DNA from: an uncultured Lachnospiraceae bacterium | GTDB taxonomy: Bacteria > Bacillota > Clostridia > Lachnospirales > Lachnospiraceae | Length of the DNA stretch: 6,710 nt | Assembly: GCA_947175845.1 (NCBI GenBank) | Contig: CAMWOK010000170.1 | Location: 1-6,710 of the forward strand | Direction of reading: 5' to 3' | In this document: positions 1 through 6,272 of the stretch, piece after piece | Layout of the letters: every line of letters starts with the position of its first letter | How positions within the stretch are numbered: the stretch's first letter is position 1 | Made by a program: the position numbers and the translations under genes | Notes under the pieces: model-generated | The model's database searches: none | The model's input: the letters and a program-made list of their open reading frames with translations, nothing else | Told to the model about the DNA's origin: nothing

Positions 1-10
1 GGGTTCTGTG

Positions 11-40
11 TGGGCAGTTCCGATGCTGATTTTATTTAAG
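11..40 (+). promoter_or_regulatory. Possible weak promoter for the transporter operon
   Basis: A promoter is expected here because an operator follows at 47-60 and a gene starts at 96. The best candidates are weak. TGGGCA (11-16) and TTTAAG (35-40) each match the consensus at 4 of 6 positions, with an 18-base spacer. Alternatively, an extended -10 TGA-TTTTAT (27-35) lacks a good -35. Either would place the operator at or just after the start of transcription, where a LacI-type repressor usually acts. This is inference from position more than from sequence quality. Confidence 0.22.
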
Positions 41-46
41 GTGTTC

Positions 47-60
47 GTGAAACGTTTCAC
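47..60. promoter_or_regulatory. LacI-family operator (perfect 14-bp palindrome)
   Basis: GTGAAACGTTTCAC is identical to its own reverse complement over all 14 bases and has the central CG with A-rich and T-rich flanks typical of LacI/GalR-family operators. It lies 36 bases before the first permease start, in the leader of a sugar-uptake operon. It is two bases shorter at the centre than a CcpA cre site (TGAAARCGYTTTCA type), so a local sugar-specific repressor is more likely than CcpA. No regulator gene is visible in the window. A related sequence precedes the fructokinase at 5221-5234. Confidence 0.75.
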
Positions 61-65
61 AGCCT

Positions 66-76
66 GTTGTTACAAC
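66..76. repeat. Short inverted repeat in the leader
   Basis: GTTGT-T-ACAAC is a perfect 5+1+5 inverted repeat between the operator and the ribosome binding site. It is too short for a strong hairpin and may be chance. It could also be a contact site for a second regulator or simply leader sequence. Confidence 0.25.
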
Positions 77-81
77 GATGA

Positions 82-87
82 AGGGAG
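82..87 (+). promoter_or_regulatory. Ribosome binding site deciding the start of the first permease
   Basis: AGGGAG sits 8 bases before the ATG at 96. In-frame ATGs also occur at 78 and 90, but the first has no Shine-Dalgarno sequence before it and actually lies upstream of this site, and the second is only 2 bases from it. The start at 96 is therefore favoured. Confidence 0.7.
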
Positions 88-95
88 AGATGGAA

Positions 96-989
96 ATGAA
101 AAAGAAACTGGACTACATCAAGACGAACTGGCAGCTCTATGTAATCTTTCTGCTTCCGGCAGTGGCACTGACAATCATTTTTAAGTATGTGCCCATGGGA
201 GGTGTTCTGATTGCGTTTAAGGATTACAGCGCTATGCTCGGCGTGCTGAGAAGTCCGTGGGTGGGGCTGAAATACTTTGAGCGGTTCCTGTCGTCGCCGG
301 ACTTTTTGCGGTATCTGATGAACACCCTCAAGCTCAGCGTGTTCGGACTGCTGTGGGGATTTCCGGTGCCGATTATCCTCGCGCTGCTGCTCAACAGAAT
401 CCGGCAGGAGGGGATCAAGAAAAACGTGCAGCTGCTCATCTATGCGCCGAACTTTATCTCGGTCATTGTCCTGTGCGGTATGGTGCGGATATTCCTGTCG
501 CCGGTGGGGCCGGTCAACAATCTGCTCGGCACAGAGTACAATTTTATGACAATGCCGTCGGCGTTTCGCACAATCTACATAGCGAGCGGCATCTGGCAGG
601 GGGCGGGCTGGGCTTCCATCCTGTACACGGCGGCGCTGTCCAACGCAAGCCAGGAGCTGACAGAGGCGGCAGTCATCGACGGGGCAAACATTTTTCAGCA
701 GATTAAACATGTCGATCTGCCGGCAATCAAGGACATTATCGTGATACAGTTTATCTTGCAGGCGGGAAACATCATGAGCATCGGGTTTGAGAAGGCGTAC
801 GCCCTGCAGACCGACCTGAATATTCCGGCGTCGGAGATTCTGGCCACCTATGTCTACAAAATGGGTCTGCTCAACGGTGATTATGGATTTTCGACAGCGG
901 TGGGTCTGTTCAACTCGGTCATCAATATCATACTGCTGATACTGGTCAACAAGGTTGTGGCAAAGCTCAATGACGGTCAGGGAATTTAG
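96..989 (+). CDS. CUT1-family sugar ABC transporter permease, LplB-type
   Basis: This is one of two membrane subunits of a carbohydrate importer, 297 residues from the ATG at 96. A lysine-rich N-terminus (MKKKLDYIK) precedes about six hydrophobic segments, near residues 14-33, 77-99, 113-134, 166-184, 213-230 and 265-287. The stretch after TM1 (YVPMGGVLIAFKDY, 31-44) is typical of LplB-type permeases. The EAA loop that docks the ATPase is EAAVIDGA at 190-197, followed by LP at 208-209. Length and topology are normal for the family. The partner permease starts 40 bases downstream and the binding protein follows. No ATPase gene is present, as is usual for CUT1 loci in Firmicutes, where a shared MsmX-type ATPase serves several importers. 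Substrate cannot be read from the permease; sucrose or fructo-oligosaccharide is inferred from the downstream GH32 and fructokinase. The start could be 78, adding six residues. Confidence 0.93.
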   Translation: MKKKLDYIKTNWQLYVIFLLPAVALTIIFKYVPMGGVLIAFKDYSAMLGVLRSPWVGLKYFERFLSSPDFLRYLMNTLKLSVFGLLWGFPVPIILALLLNRIRQEGIKKNVQLLIYAPNFISVIVLCGMVRIFLSPVGPVNNLLGTEYNFMTMPSAFRTIYIASGIWQGAGWASILYTAALSNASQELTEAAVIDGANIFQQIKHVDLPAIKDIIVIQFILQAGNIMSIGFEKAYALQTDLNIPASEILATYVYKMGLLNGDYGFSTAVGLFNSVINIILLILVNKVVAKLNDGQGI

Positions 990-1029
990 TCGGTTTCAGA
1001 CATGTTTTTAGCAGGAATGGAGGATAACT

Positions 1030-1926
1030 ATGAAAACAAAAAATTTTGGCAGGCTGTCTGCCGCCGACAGAGCGCTGCTCACGACAGGCTATCTGATGCT
1101 TGCGGCGTTTGTGCTGTTGATTATCGTGCCGCTGATATATGTGATTGCGGCGTCGTTTATGGATCCGACAACGCTCAACAACGAGGGGCTGAGCCTTGAT
1201 TTCAGCAAGTGGACGCTGATGGGATACCAGAGGGTGCTCTCGAACAATATGATCTGGCGGGGATTTGCCAACGCGGTGCTGTATTCGGTGAGTTTTACAG
1301 TGGTCTCCGTGCTGATCACAATCCTCGCGGCGTATCCGATGTCCAAAAAGGATCTGGTCGGAAAGGGGTTTTTCAACGTGCTGTTTCTGATAACCATGTT
1401 CTTCAACGGCGGTCTGATACCTACGTATCTGGTCATCAGCAACCTCAACATGCTCGACACCATATGGGCGATCATCCTGCCGAACGCGTTCAGCGTGTGG
1501 AATATGGTGCTTGCGCGGACGTACTATCAGTCGATACCGTCGGAGCTGCGCGAGGCGTCATCCATGGACGGAGCGTCCGAGGTTGTGCATTTCTTTCGGA
1601 TACTGGCTCCCGTCTGCAAGCCGATCTTTGCGGTGCTCGCGCTGTATCAGTTTGTGGCAATGTGGAACGGCTATTTTGACGCCATGATTTACCTGAACGA
1701 TGCAAACAAGCAGCCTCTGCAGCTGGTGCTGCGCTCCATCCTGATTCAGAATACGCCGGAGGCGGGCATGATTGCGGACATCCAGAGCCGCGCGGAGATG
1801 GCAAAACTCGCGGAGCTGCTCAAGTATTCAACCATCGTGGTTTCGTCGGTTCCGCTCTTGGTGATGTACCCGTTTTTCCAGAAATATTTTGACAAGGGAA
1901 TTATGGTCGGTTCGGTCAAAGGTTAG
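1030..1926 (+). CDS. CUT1-family sugar ABC transporter permease, YtcP/LplC-type
   Basis: This is the second membrane subunit of the importer, 298 residues. GGAGG at 1019-1023 lies 6 bases before the ATG. The first membrane segment spans about residues 19-43 (GYLMLAAFVLLIIVPLIYVI), and further hydrophobic segments follow in the MalG-like pattern. The EAA loop reads EASSMDGA at 175-182, with the terminal proline at 194 in the form LAP rather than LP. The stretch FFNGGLIPTYLV and the C-terminus GIMVGSVKG are characteristic of the YtcP/LplC subfamily (often ending MxGxVKG). It should pair with the upstream LplB-type permease to form the channel through which the bound sugar enters the cytoplasm. 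It is probably co-transcribed with its neighbours: there are 40 bases before it and 36 after, with no terminator visible. Confidence 0.93.
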   Translation: MKTKNFGRLSAADRALLTTGYLMLAAFVLLIIVPLIYVIAASFMDPTTLNNEGLSLDFSKWTLMGYQRVLSNNMIWRGFANAVLYSVSFTVVSVLITILAAYPMSKKDLVGKGFFNVLFLITMFFNGGLIPTYLVISNLNMLDTIWAIILPNAFSVWNMVLARTYYQSIPSELREASSMDGASEVVHFFRILAPVCKPIFAVLALYQFVAMWNGYFDAMIYLNDANKQPLQLVLRSILIQNTPEAGMIADIQSRAEMAKLAELLKYSTIVVSSVPLLVMYPFFQKYFDKGIMVGSVKG

Positions 1927-1962
1927 TTTATTATATAGAAAACTTTTAAGGAGGAAAATAGT

Positions 1963-3627
1963 ATGAAGTCAACAATGATGAAAAGGGTAATGTCAGCCGC
2001 GCTTGCAGCGTCGGTTGTTGTCTCGCTGACAGCGTGCGGAGGAGGCGCCAAGACGGCGGACACTTCCGGGCTGGACGAGAACGGTCAGGTGAAGGAGATC
2101 GTGTTTCCGCTCGCGGAGACGGCGGAGTTGTCCTTCATCACGAGCGCGCCGGCAAACTCGACGCAGAATCCCAATGAGCGCGTGATTTTCCAGCGCATGG
2201 AGGAGGCGACCAACGTCCACATCAACTGGACCTGTTTTGTGGAGGATCAGTTCAACGACAAGAAAAATCTGGCAATGTCGCAGGCAAAGAGCCTGCCGGA
2301 CGGTCTGTTCAACGCAAGCATGAGCAATTATGACCTGCTGCGCTACGCAAAACAGGGTGTGATCATTCCGCTCGAGGAGCTGATTGACAACTATATGCCC
2401 AATCTGCAGGCGGTGTTTGAGAAGTATCCGGAGTACCGGACCATGAGCACGGCGCCGGACGGCCACATCTATGCATTCCCGTGGATTGAGCAGCTCGGCG
2501 AGGGGAAGGAGGCGATCCAGTCCGTCGGCGGGATGCCGTTCATCAACAAGAAGTGGCTGGATGATCTCGGGCTGGATATGCCGCAGACAACAGAGGAGCT
2601 GACTGAGGTGTTAAAGGCGTTCAAGGAAAACGATCCTGCCGGAAACGGCGACACGATCCCCATGTCCTTCATTATCAACGGGGGAAATGAGGATTTGCAT
2701 GAGCTGATGGGCGCATTTGGCGAAGGGTACGGCGACGTGCCGGATCACATTGCAGTCACGGATGACAAAAAGGTAATCTGGACAGCGACGCAGGAGGGCT
2801 ACAAGGAGGCGGTTGCGTGGCTTCATGAACTGTATGCGGCCGGCGTCATGGACCCGGAGGGCTTCACGCAGGATTGGGGAACCTTTGTGTCGAAGGGAAA
2901 GGCGGACCGGTATGGATTGTTCTTTACATGGGATGCGGCGAACATCGGATCGAATCTGGACGACTATGTGCCGCTGCCTGCGCTCACAGGCCCGGACGGC
3001 ATGAAAAATGTGTGCAGGCAGAGCGGTTCTGCCACGAGCGGGTATGACAGAGGGCGCTGTGTGCTCACGAGCAACTGCAAGGACACCGCGCTGGCGGCAA
3101 AGTGGATCGATCAGATGTACGCGCCGCTGCAGTCCCCGCAGAATAACTGGGGTACATATGGCGAGGAGGGCAGATTCAACATCTTTGAGCTCTCCACAAA
3201 CGACAACGGCGGGGAGATGCTCCGGCATATGGACCTGGGAAGCGAGTCTCCTGTGGAAGTGCGTCAGGCGCAGTCTGTGAACGGCCCGCTCGCTATTCTG
3301 AACGACTATTATGGAGAGTACGTGACCTGCCCGGATGACGCGCAGTACCGTCTGGACTGGATCAAGGATATCTATGTCAAGGATATGAATAAGGAATATG
3401 TGTATCCCAACGTATTTATGAGCCAGGAGGACACAGACCTGCTCAACCAGTATGAGACGGATATCAAGAAGTACACCGAGCAGATGAAGGCGGACTGGAT
3501 TATGAACGGCGGTGTCGAGGAAGGCTGGGATGCGTACAAGGCCAAACTCGAGGAGTACGGGCTGTCCAAATATCTCGAGATCAAACAGAAATATCTGGAT
3601 GCCTACTTTGCAGATGGAAATGAATAG
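1963..3627 (+). CDS. Extracellular sugar-binding lipoprotein of the ABC importer
   Basis: This is the substrate-capture subunit, 554 residues. AAGGAGG at 1948-1954, 8 bases before the ATG, is the strongest ribosome binding site in the operon, which fits the need for excess binding protein. The N-terminus is a lipoprotein signal peptide: basic residues (KR at 7-8), a hydrophobic core at 9-22 and lipobox LTAC with the lipidated cysteine at 25, then a GGG-rich linker. The mature protein should be anchored to the outer face of the membrane. Residues 191-236 contain the family-typical block MPFINKKWLDDLGL, then a TTEEL helix and DPAGNGDTIP, a loop resembling a small calcium-binding turn. At about 550 residues it belongs with the large LplA/LipO-type binding proteins, longer than the roughly 400-450 residues of classic MalE/MsmE types. 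Ligand is inferred as sucrose or short fructans from the neighbouring GH32; the sequence alone does not show it. Confidence 0.92.
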   Translation: MKSTMMKRVMSAALAASVVVSLTACGGGAKTADTSGLDENGQVKEIVFPLAETAELSFITSAPANSTQNPNERVIFQRMEEATNVHINWTCFVEDQFNDKKNLAMSQAKSLPDGLFNASMSNYDLLRYAKQGVIIPLEELIDNYMPNLQAVFEKYPEYRTMSTAPDGHIYAFPWIEQLGEGKEAIQSVGGMPFINKKWLDDLGLDMPQTTEELTEVLKAFKENDPAGNGDTIPMSFIINGGNEDLHELMGAFGEGYGDVPDHIAVTDDKKVIWTATQEGYKEAVAWLHELYAAGVMDPEGFTQDWGTFVSKGKADRYGLFFTWDAANIGSNLDDYVPLPALTGPDGMKNVCRQSGSATSGYDRGRCVLTSNCKDTALAAKWIDQMYAPLQSPQNNWGTYGEEGRFNIFELSTNDNGGEMLRHMDLGSESPVEVRQAQSVNGPLAILNDYYGEYVTCPDDAQYRLDWIKDIYVKDMNKEYVYPNVFMSQEDTDLLNQYETDIKKYTEQMKADWIMNGGVEEGWDAYKAKLEEYGLSKYLEIKQKYLDAYFADGNE

Positions 3628-3654
3628 AGTATGATGAGATAGAGAACATGCAGT

Positions 3655-3674
3655 ACAGCGCTGTGCAGCGCTGT
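3655..3674 (+). promoter_or_regulatory. Intergenic hairpin between binding-protein and GH32 genes
   Basis: ACAGCGCT and AGCGCTGT form a perfect 8-bp stem around the loop GTGC. The arms are themselves two near-identical palindromic units (ACAGCGCTGT, GCAGCGCTGT) in direct tandem. No run of T follows, so it is not a typical intrinsic terminator. A stem at this place, 28 bases after the binding-protein stop, could protect the upstream mRNA from 3' exonucleases and let the binding protein be made in excess over GH32. That role is inference from position and from similar arrangements in other sugar ABC operons. Confidence 0.5.
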
Positions 3675-3699
3675 CCGGACCGGGTGGAGGAGAAGATGT

Positions 3700-5184
3700 A
3701 TGACGAGTCAGACACTGCGCGAGGCGCGCAAATATGAGGAGACTGTTGAAAAAAATATTGCGGGGGAGGAACGCCCTGACTTTCATTTATGCGCACGGAC
3801 AGGGTGGATGAATGACCCCAATGGATTCTCGTATTACAATGGGATGTACCACATGTTTTACCAGTATTATCCCTACGAGTCCAAATGGGGCCCCATGCAC
3901 TGGGGCCACGCGGTGAGCAGGGATCTGCTGCACTGGGAATACCTTCCGGCGGCGCTCGCGCCGGACGAGGCTTACGACAGGGACGGATGCTTTTCGGGCA
4001 GCGCTGTTGCGCTTCCCGACGGCAGGCAGCTGCTGATGTACACCAGCGTCGTCAAGGAGCGCCAGGAAAATGAGGCGCTCCGCGATATTCAGACGCAGAG
4101 TGTTGCCGTGGGCGACGGGATTGACTATGAAAAGTATGCGAAAAATCCCGTGCTTGACGGGAACGATCTGCCTGAGGGCGCAAGCAGGTTTGACTTCCGG
4201 GACCCGAAAATATGGCAGAATGCGGACGGAACCTACAGCTGCATTGTGGGAAACTGCCTGATGGACGGGGATGGGCGGATTCTGCTGTTCACAAGCAGCG
4301 ACGGGTTTCAATGGCAGTTTCGCAGCATTCTGGTTTCCAACAATCACCGCTTTGGTAGAATGTGGGAGTGCCCGGACTTCTTTTTTCTCGATGGGAAGTG
4401 GGTGCTGCTGACCAGCCCGCAGGATATGCTGCCGCAGGGATTTGAGTACCACAACGGCAACGGGACGCTCTGCCTGATCGGCGCGTTTGACGAGGCGGCG
4501 GGGACCTTTCAGGAGGAGCGCGACCAGGCGATCGACTACGGAATTGACTTCTATGCGCCGCAGACCGTGCTGACGCCCGACGGACGCCGGGTGATGATCG
4601 GATGGATGCAGAACTGGGACACCTGCAGCCTGCGCGCGCCGGACGCGCCGTGGATGGGGCAGATGAGCCTGCCAAGGGAGCTGTCCATCAAGGATGGAAG
4701 ACTGTACCAGACGCCCGTCCGGGAGCTTGAGGCGCTGCGCTGCAACAGGACTGTGCACGAGAAGGTGCCCGTTTCCGGGACAGTCCGTCTTAATGGGATA
4801 AAGGGGCGCCGCGTTGACATGGAGCTGACTCTCAGGGCGGGGGATCCGCAGGCGCTCTATCAGAAGTTTGCGGTCCGCTTTGCGCAGAATGACCAGTATC
4901 AGACCTCCCTGAGCTTCCGGCCGCGGGAGTCCATCCTCAAGGTAGACCGGAAATTTTCCGGATCGCGCAGGGCGATTATCCACCAGCGCCGCTGTCTGGT
5001 GGACAGTGCGGACGGAAGTCTGAAGCTGCGCATCATCCTCGACCGCTTCAGCGTCGAGGTGTTCGTCAACGACGGCGCGCACGTGCTGACCGCCACCATG
5101 TACACCGAGCAGTCGGCGGACGGGATCTCCTTCTTTGCCGACGGAGCTGTGGAGATGGATGTCGTAAAGTATGACTTGATGTAG
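3700..5184 (+). CDS. GH32 beta-fructosidase (sucrose/fructo-oligosaccharide hydrolase)
   Basis: This 494-residue glycoside hydrolase releases fructose from sucrose, sucrose 6-phosphate or short beta-fructans. GGAGGAG at 3686-3692 is 7 bases before the ATG. No signal peptide is visible, so the enzyme is cytoplasmic. The N-terminal five-bladed beta-propeller carries the GH32 motifs: WMNDPNG at 36-42 with nucleophile Asp39, FSGSA at 98-102, FRDPK at 166-170 with the transition-state-stabilising Asp168, and WECPDFF with acid/base Glu223. DFYAPQT (283-289), IGWMQNW (300-306) and LPREL follow. A C-terminal beta-sandwich runs from about 340, with the family-typical SVEVFVNDG at 451-459. Length matches ScrB/SacA enzymes. 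Because import here is by ABC transporter, the sugar arrives unphosphorylated, so free sucrose or kestose-type substrates are more likely than sucrose 6-phosphate. That choice is inference; the motifs do not separate the two. Confidence 0.94.
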   Translation: MTSQTLREARKYEETVEKNIAGEERPDFHLCARTGWMNDPNGFSYYNGMYHMFYQYYPYESKWGPMHWGHAVSRDLLHWEYLPAALAPDEAYDRDGCFSGSAVALPDGRQLLMYTSVVKERQENEALRDIQTQSVAVGDGIDYEKYAKNPVLDGNDLPEGASRFDFRDPKIWQNADGTYSCIVGNCLMDGDGRILLFTSSDGFQWQFRSILVSNNHRFGRMWECPDFFFLDGKWVLLTSPQDMLPQGFEYHNGNGTLCLIGAFDEAAGTFQEERDQAIDYGIDFYAPQTVLTPDGRRVMIGWMQNWDTCSLRAPDAPWMGQMSLPRELSIKDGRLYQTPVRELEALRCNRTVHEKVPVSGTVRLNGIKGRRVDMELTLRAGDPQALYQKFAVRFAQNDQYQTSLSFRPRESILKVDRKFSGSRRAIIHQRRCLVDSADGSLKLRIILDRFSVEVFVNDGAHVLTATMYTEQSADGISFFADGAVEMDVVKYDLM

Positions 5185-5204
5185 GTTCTCACTTGTGTTA
5201 AAAT
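5176..5204 (+). promoter_or_regulatory. Candidate internal promoter for the fructokinase
   Basis: TTGATG (5176-5181, 4 of 6 to the -35 consensus) and TAAAAT (5199-5204, 5 of 6 to the -10) are separated by exactly 17 bases. TGT at 5196-5198 supplies an extended -10 TGn motif. The -35 overlaps the last codons of the GH32 gene. Transcription would begin near 5211, about ten bases before the operator-like sequence at 5221. This is the best promoter match in the window. Confidence 0.5.
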
Positions 5205-5220
5205 TTTACTGGAAATAGAT

Positions 5221-5234
5221 GTGAAACGGTGCAA
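5221..5234. promoter_or_regulatory. Degenerate LacI-type operator before the fructokinase
   Basis: GTGAAACGGTGCAA shares its first eight bases exactly, and 11 of 14 overall, with the perfect leader palindrome at 47-60; the right half-site is imperfect. It lies just after the candidate promoter at 5176-5204 and before the ribosome binding site. This fits weaker binding by the same repressor, but a single degenerate match could be chance. Confidence 0.4.
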
Positions 5235-5243
5235 CCTTGTGAG

Positions 5244-5250
5244 AAAGGAG
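5244..5250 (+). promoter_or_regulatory. Ribosome binding site deciding the fructokinase start
   Basis: AAAGGAG lies 9 bases before the ATG at 5260. The in-frame GTG at 5221 lies upstream of this site, has no good Shine-Dalgarno sequence of its own, and would add 13 residues not typical of the family. Confidence 0.75.
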
Positions 5251-5259
5251 CAATTTTAT

Positions 5260-6228
5260 ATGAAGAATTACGATGTAACGGCATTGGGAGAACTGTTGAT
5301 TGACTTTACGGAAAATGGTGTGAGCGGGCAGGGGAACCCGCTGTTTGAGGCAAATCCGGGGGGCGCTCCGTGCAATGTGCTGGCCATGCTCGCAAGGCTG
5401 GGGCGTCAGACAGCCTTTATCGGAAAGGTCGGAAAGGACTTTTTCGGCGACCAGCTGAAACGTGCGGTCACGGAGGCTGGCATCAACGCAGACAGCCTGT
5501 ACATGGACGAGGAGGTGCACACGACGCTCGCGCTCGTCCATACCTATCCTGACGGGGATCGGGATTTTTCGTTCTACCGCAATCCGGGAGCGGACATGAT
5601 GCTGACGGAGGCGGAGATCCCGGCGCAGCAGATACAGGATTCCAGTATATTCCACTATGGAACGCTGTCCATGACGCACGAGGGCGTGCGCGCCGCGACG
5701 AGAAAGGCAGTCTGCATCGCGCGGGAGTCCGGCGCAGTCCTCTCGTTTGACCCGAATCTGCGGCCGCCGCTCTGGAGGTCGCTCGAGGACGCCAGGGAGC
5801 AGGTTCAGTACGGTCTGGGACACTGTGATGTCCTGAAAATCTCGGACAATGAAATCCAGTGGTTCACCGGCGAGGAGGATTTCAACGCCGGCATCGAAAA
5901 GCTTCGCGGACAGTACCAGATTCCGCTCATCCTGCTCTCCATGGGGAAGGATGGAAGCAGGGCGTATTACAGGGACCTGCGCGTTGAGGTCAAACCCTTC
6001 TTGCAGGAGCATACAATCGAGACGACCGGGGCGGGGGACACGTTCGGTGCGTGCTGTCTGCATCACGTATTAAAGTACGGGATTGACGGCTTTGACGAAA
6101 AGAAGCTTGCGGAGATGCTCACCTTTGCCAACGCCGCGGCATCCATCATCACGACCCGCAAGGGGGCGCTGCGCGTGATGCCGGCGCCGGAGGAGATTGA
6201 GGCGCTGGTCAGGATGAATCCATACTAA
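5260..6228 (+). CDS. PfkB-family fructokinase
   Basis: This 322-residue ribokinase-family sugar kinase most likely phosphorylates fructose to fructose 6-phosphate with ATP. The protein opens with the first beta strand of the fold (MKNYDVTALGELLIDF). The sugar-binding glycines are in NPGGAPCNV at 32-40, followed by LARLG and the GKVGKDFFGD stretch of PfkB signature 1. DPNLRPPLW begins at 164 and is typical of bacterial fructokinases. PfkB signature 2, TTGAGDTFGA at 255-264, forms the anion hole with catalytic base Asp260. Length is normal. Placed after a GH32 hydrolase, fructose is the obvious substrate, consuming the free fructose that hydrolysis releases. It may be transcribed both by read-through from the operon and from its own promoter. 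A less likely reading is a kinase for another ketose or 2-keto-3-deoxygluconate. Confidence 0.92.
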   Translation: MKNYDVTALGELLIDFTENGVSGQGNPLFEANPGGAPCNVLAMLARLGRQTAFIGKVGKDFFGDQLKRAVTEAGINADSLYMDEEVHTTLALVHTYPDGDRDFSFYRNPGADMMLTEAEIPAQQIQDSSIFHYGTLSMTHEGVRAATRKAVCIARESGAVLSFDPNLRPPLWRSLEDAREQVQYGLGHCDVLKISDNEIQWFTGEEDFNAGIEKLRGQYQIPLILLSMGKDGSRAYYRDLRVEVKPFLQEHTIETTGAGDTFGACCLHHVLKYGIDGFDEKKLAEMLTFANAAASIITTRKGALRVMPAPEEIEALVRMNPY

Positions 6229-6234
6229 TATAGT
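6206..6234 (+). promoter_or_regulatory. Candidate promoter for the cysteine synthase
   Basis: TGGTCA (6206-6211, 4 of 6) and TATAGT (6229-6234, 5 of 6) are separated by 17 bases and overlap the end of the fructokinase gene. It would start transcription near 6241, inside the 44-base gap, giving the cysteine synthase independent expression. No T-box, S-box or CymR-like element is evident in so short a leader. Confidence 0.35.
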
Positions 6235-6272
6235 AGGAAAAGATCATAGAATCAGGAAAGGACACAACCAAA

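Noticed and set aside
1..46. Possible 3' end of an upstream gene, with a frame ending at TAA 37-39 or an overlapping hydrophobic frame.
   Set aside because: Too short to identify. The first frame gives only 12 residues and the second would read straight through the operator into the permease.
57..710. Minus-strand open frame of 217 codons opposite the first permease.
   Set aside because: Composition is Arg/His/Gln-rich and unlike a folded family; it is the complement of a permease coding frame.
2611..3786. Long minus-strand open frame of 391 codons opposite the binding-protein gene.
   Set aside because: It is antisense to a clear lipoprotein gene, has low-complexity His/Arg/Val-rich composition, no recognisable domain, and is explained by codon bias of the + strand gene.
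3886..3907. GC-rich hairpin GGCCCCA-TGCAC-TGGGGCC inside GH32.
   Set aside because: It encodes the conserved WGPMHWGHA stretch of GH32, so the symmetry is probably a by-product of the repeated Trp-Gly codons.
3787..5082. Minus-strand open frame of 431 codons opposite GH32.
   Set aside because: Shadow of a GH32 gene with all catalytic motifs intact. The antisense product is rich in His, Arg, Pro and Ala with no motif.
5199..5208. Palindrome TAAAATTTTA as a terminator after GH32.
   Set aside because: All A/T, no stable stem and no following T-tract; it is better read as part of the extended -10 promoter.
5221..5259. GTG at 5221 as the fructokinase start.
   Set aside because: No Shine-Dalgarno sequence before it. 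It would place the good AAAGGAG inside the coding region and add 13 residues; the GTG is better explained as part of the operator-like sequence.
5206..6066. Minus-strand open frame of 286 codons opposite the fructokinase.
   Set aside because: Antisense to a complete PfkB kinase; no domain and no plausible regulatory setting.
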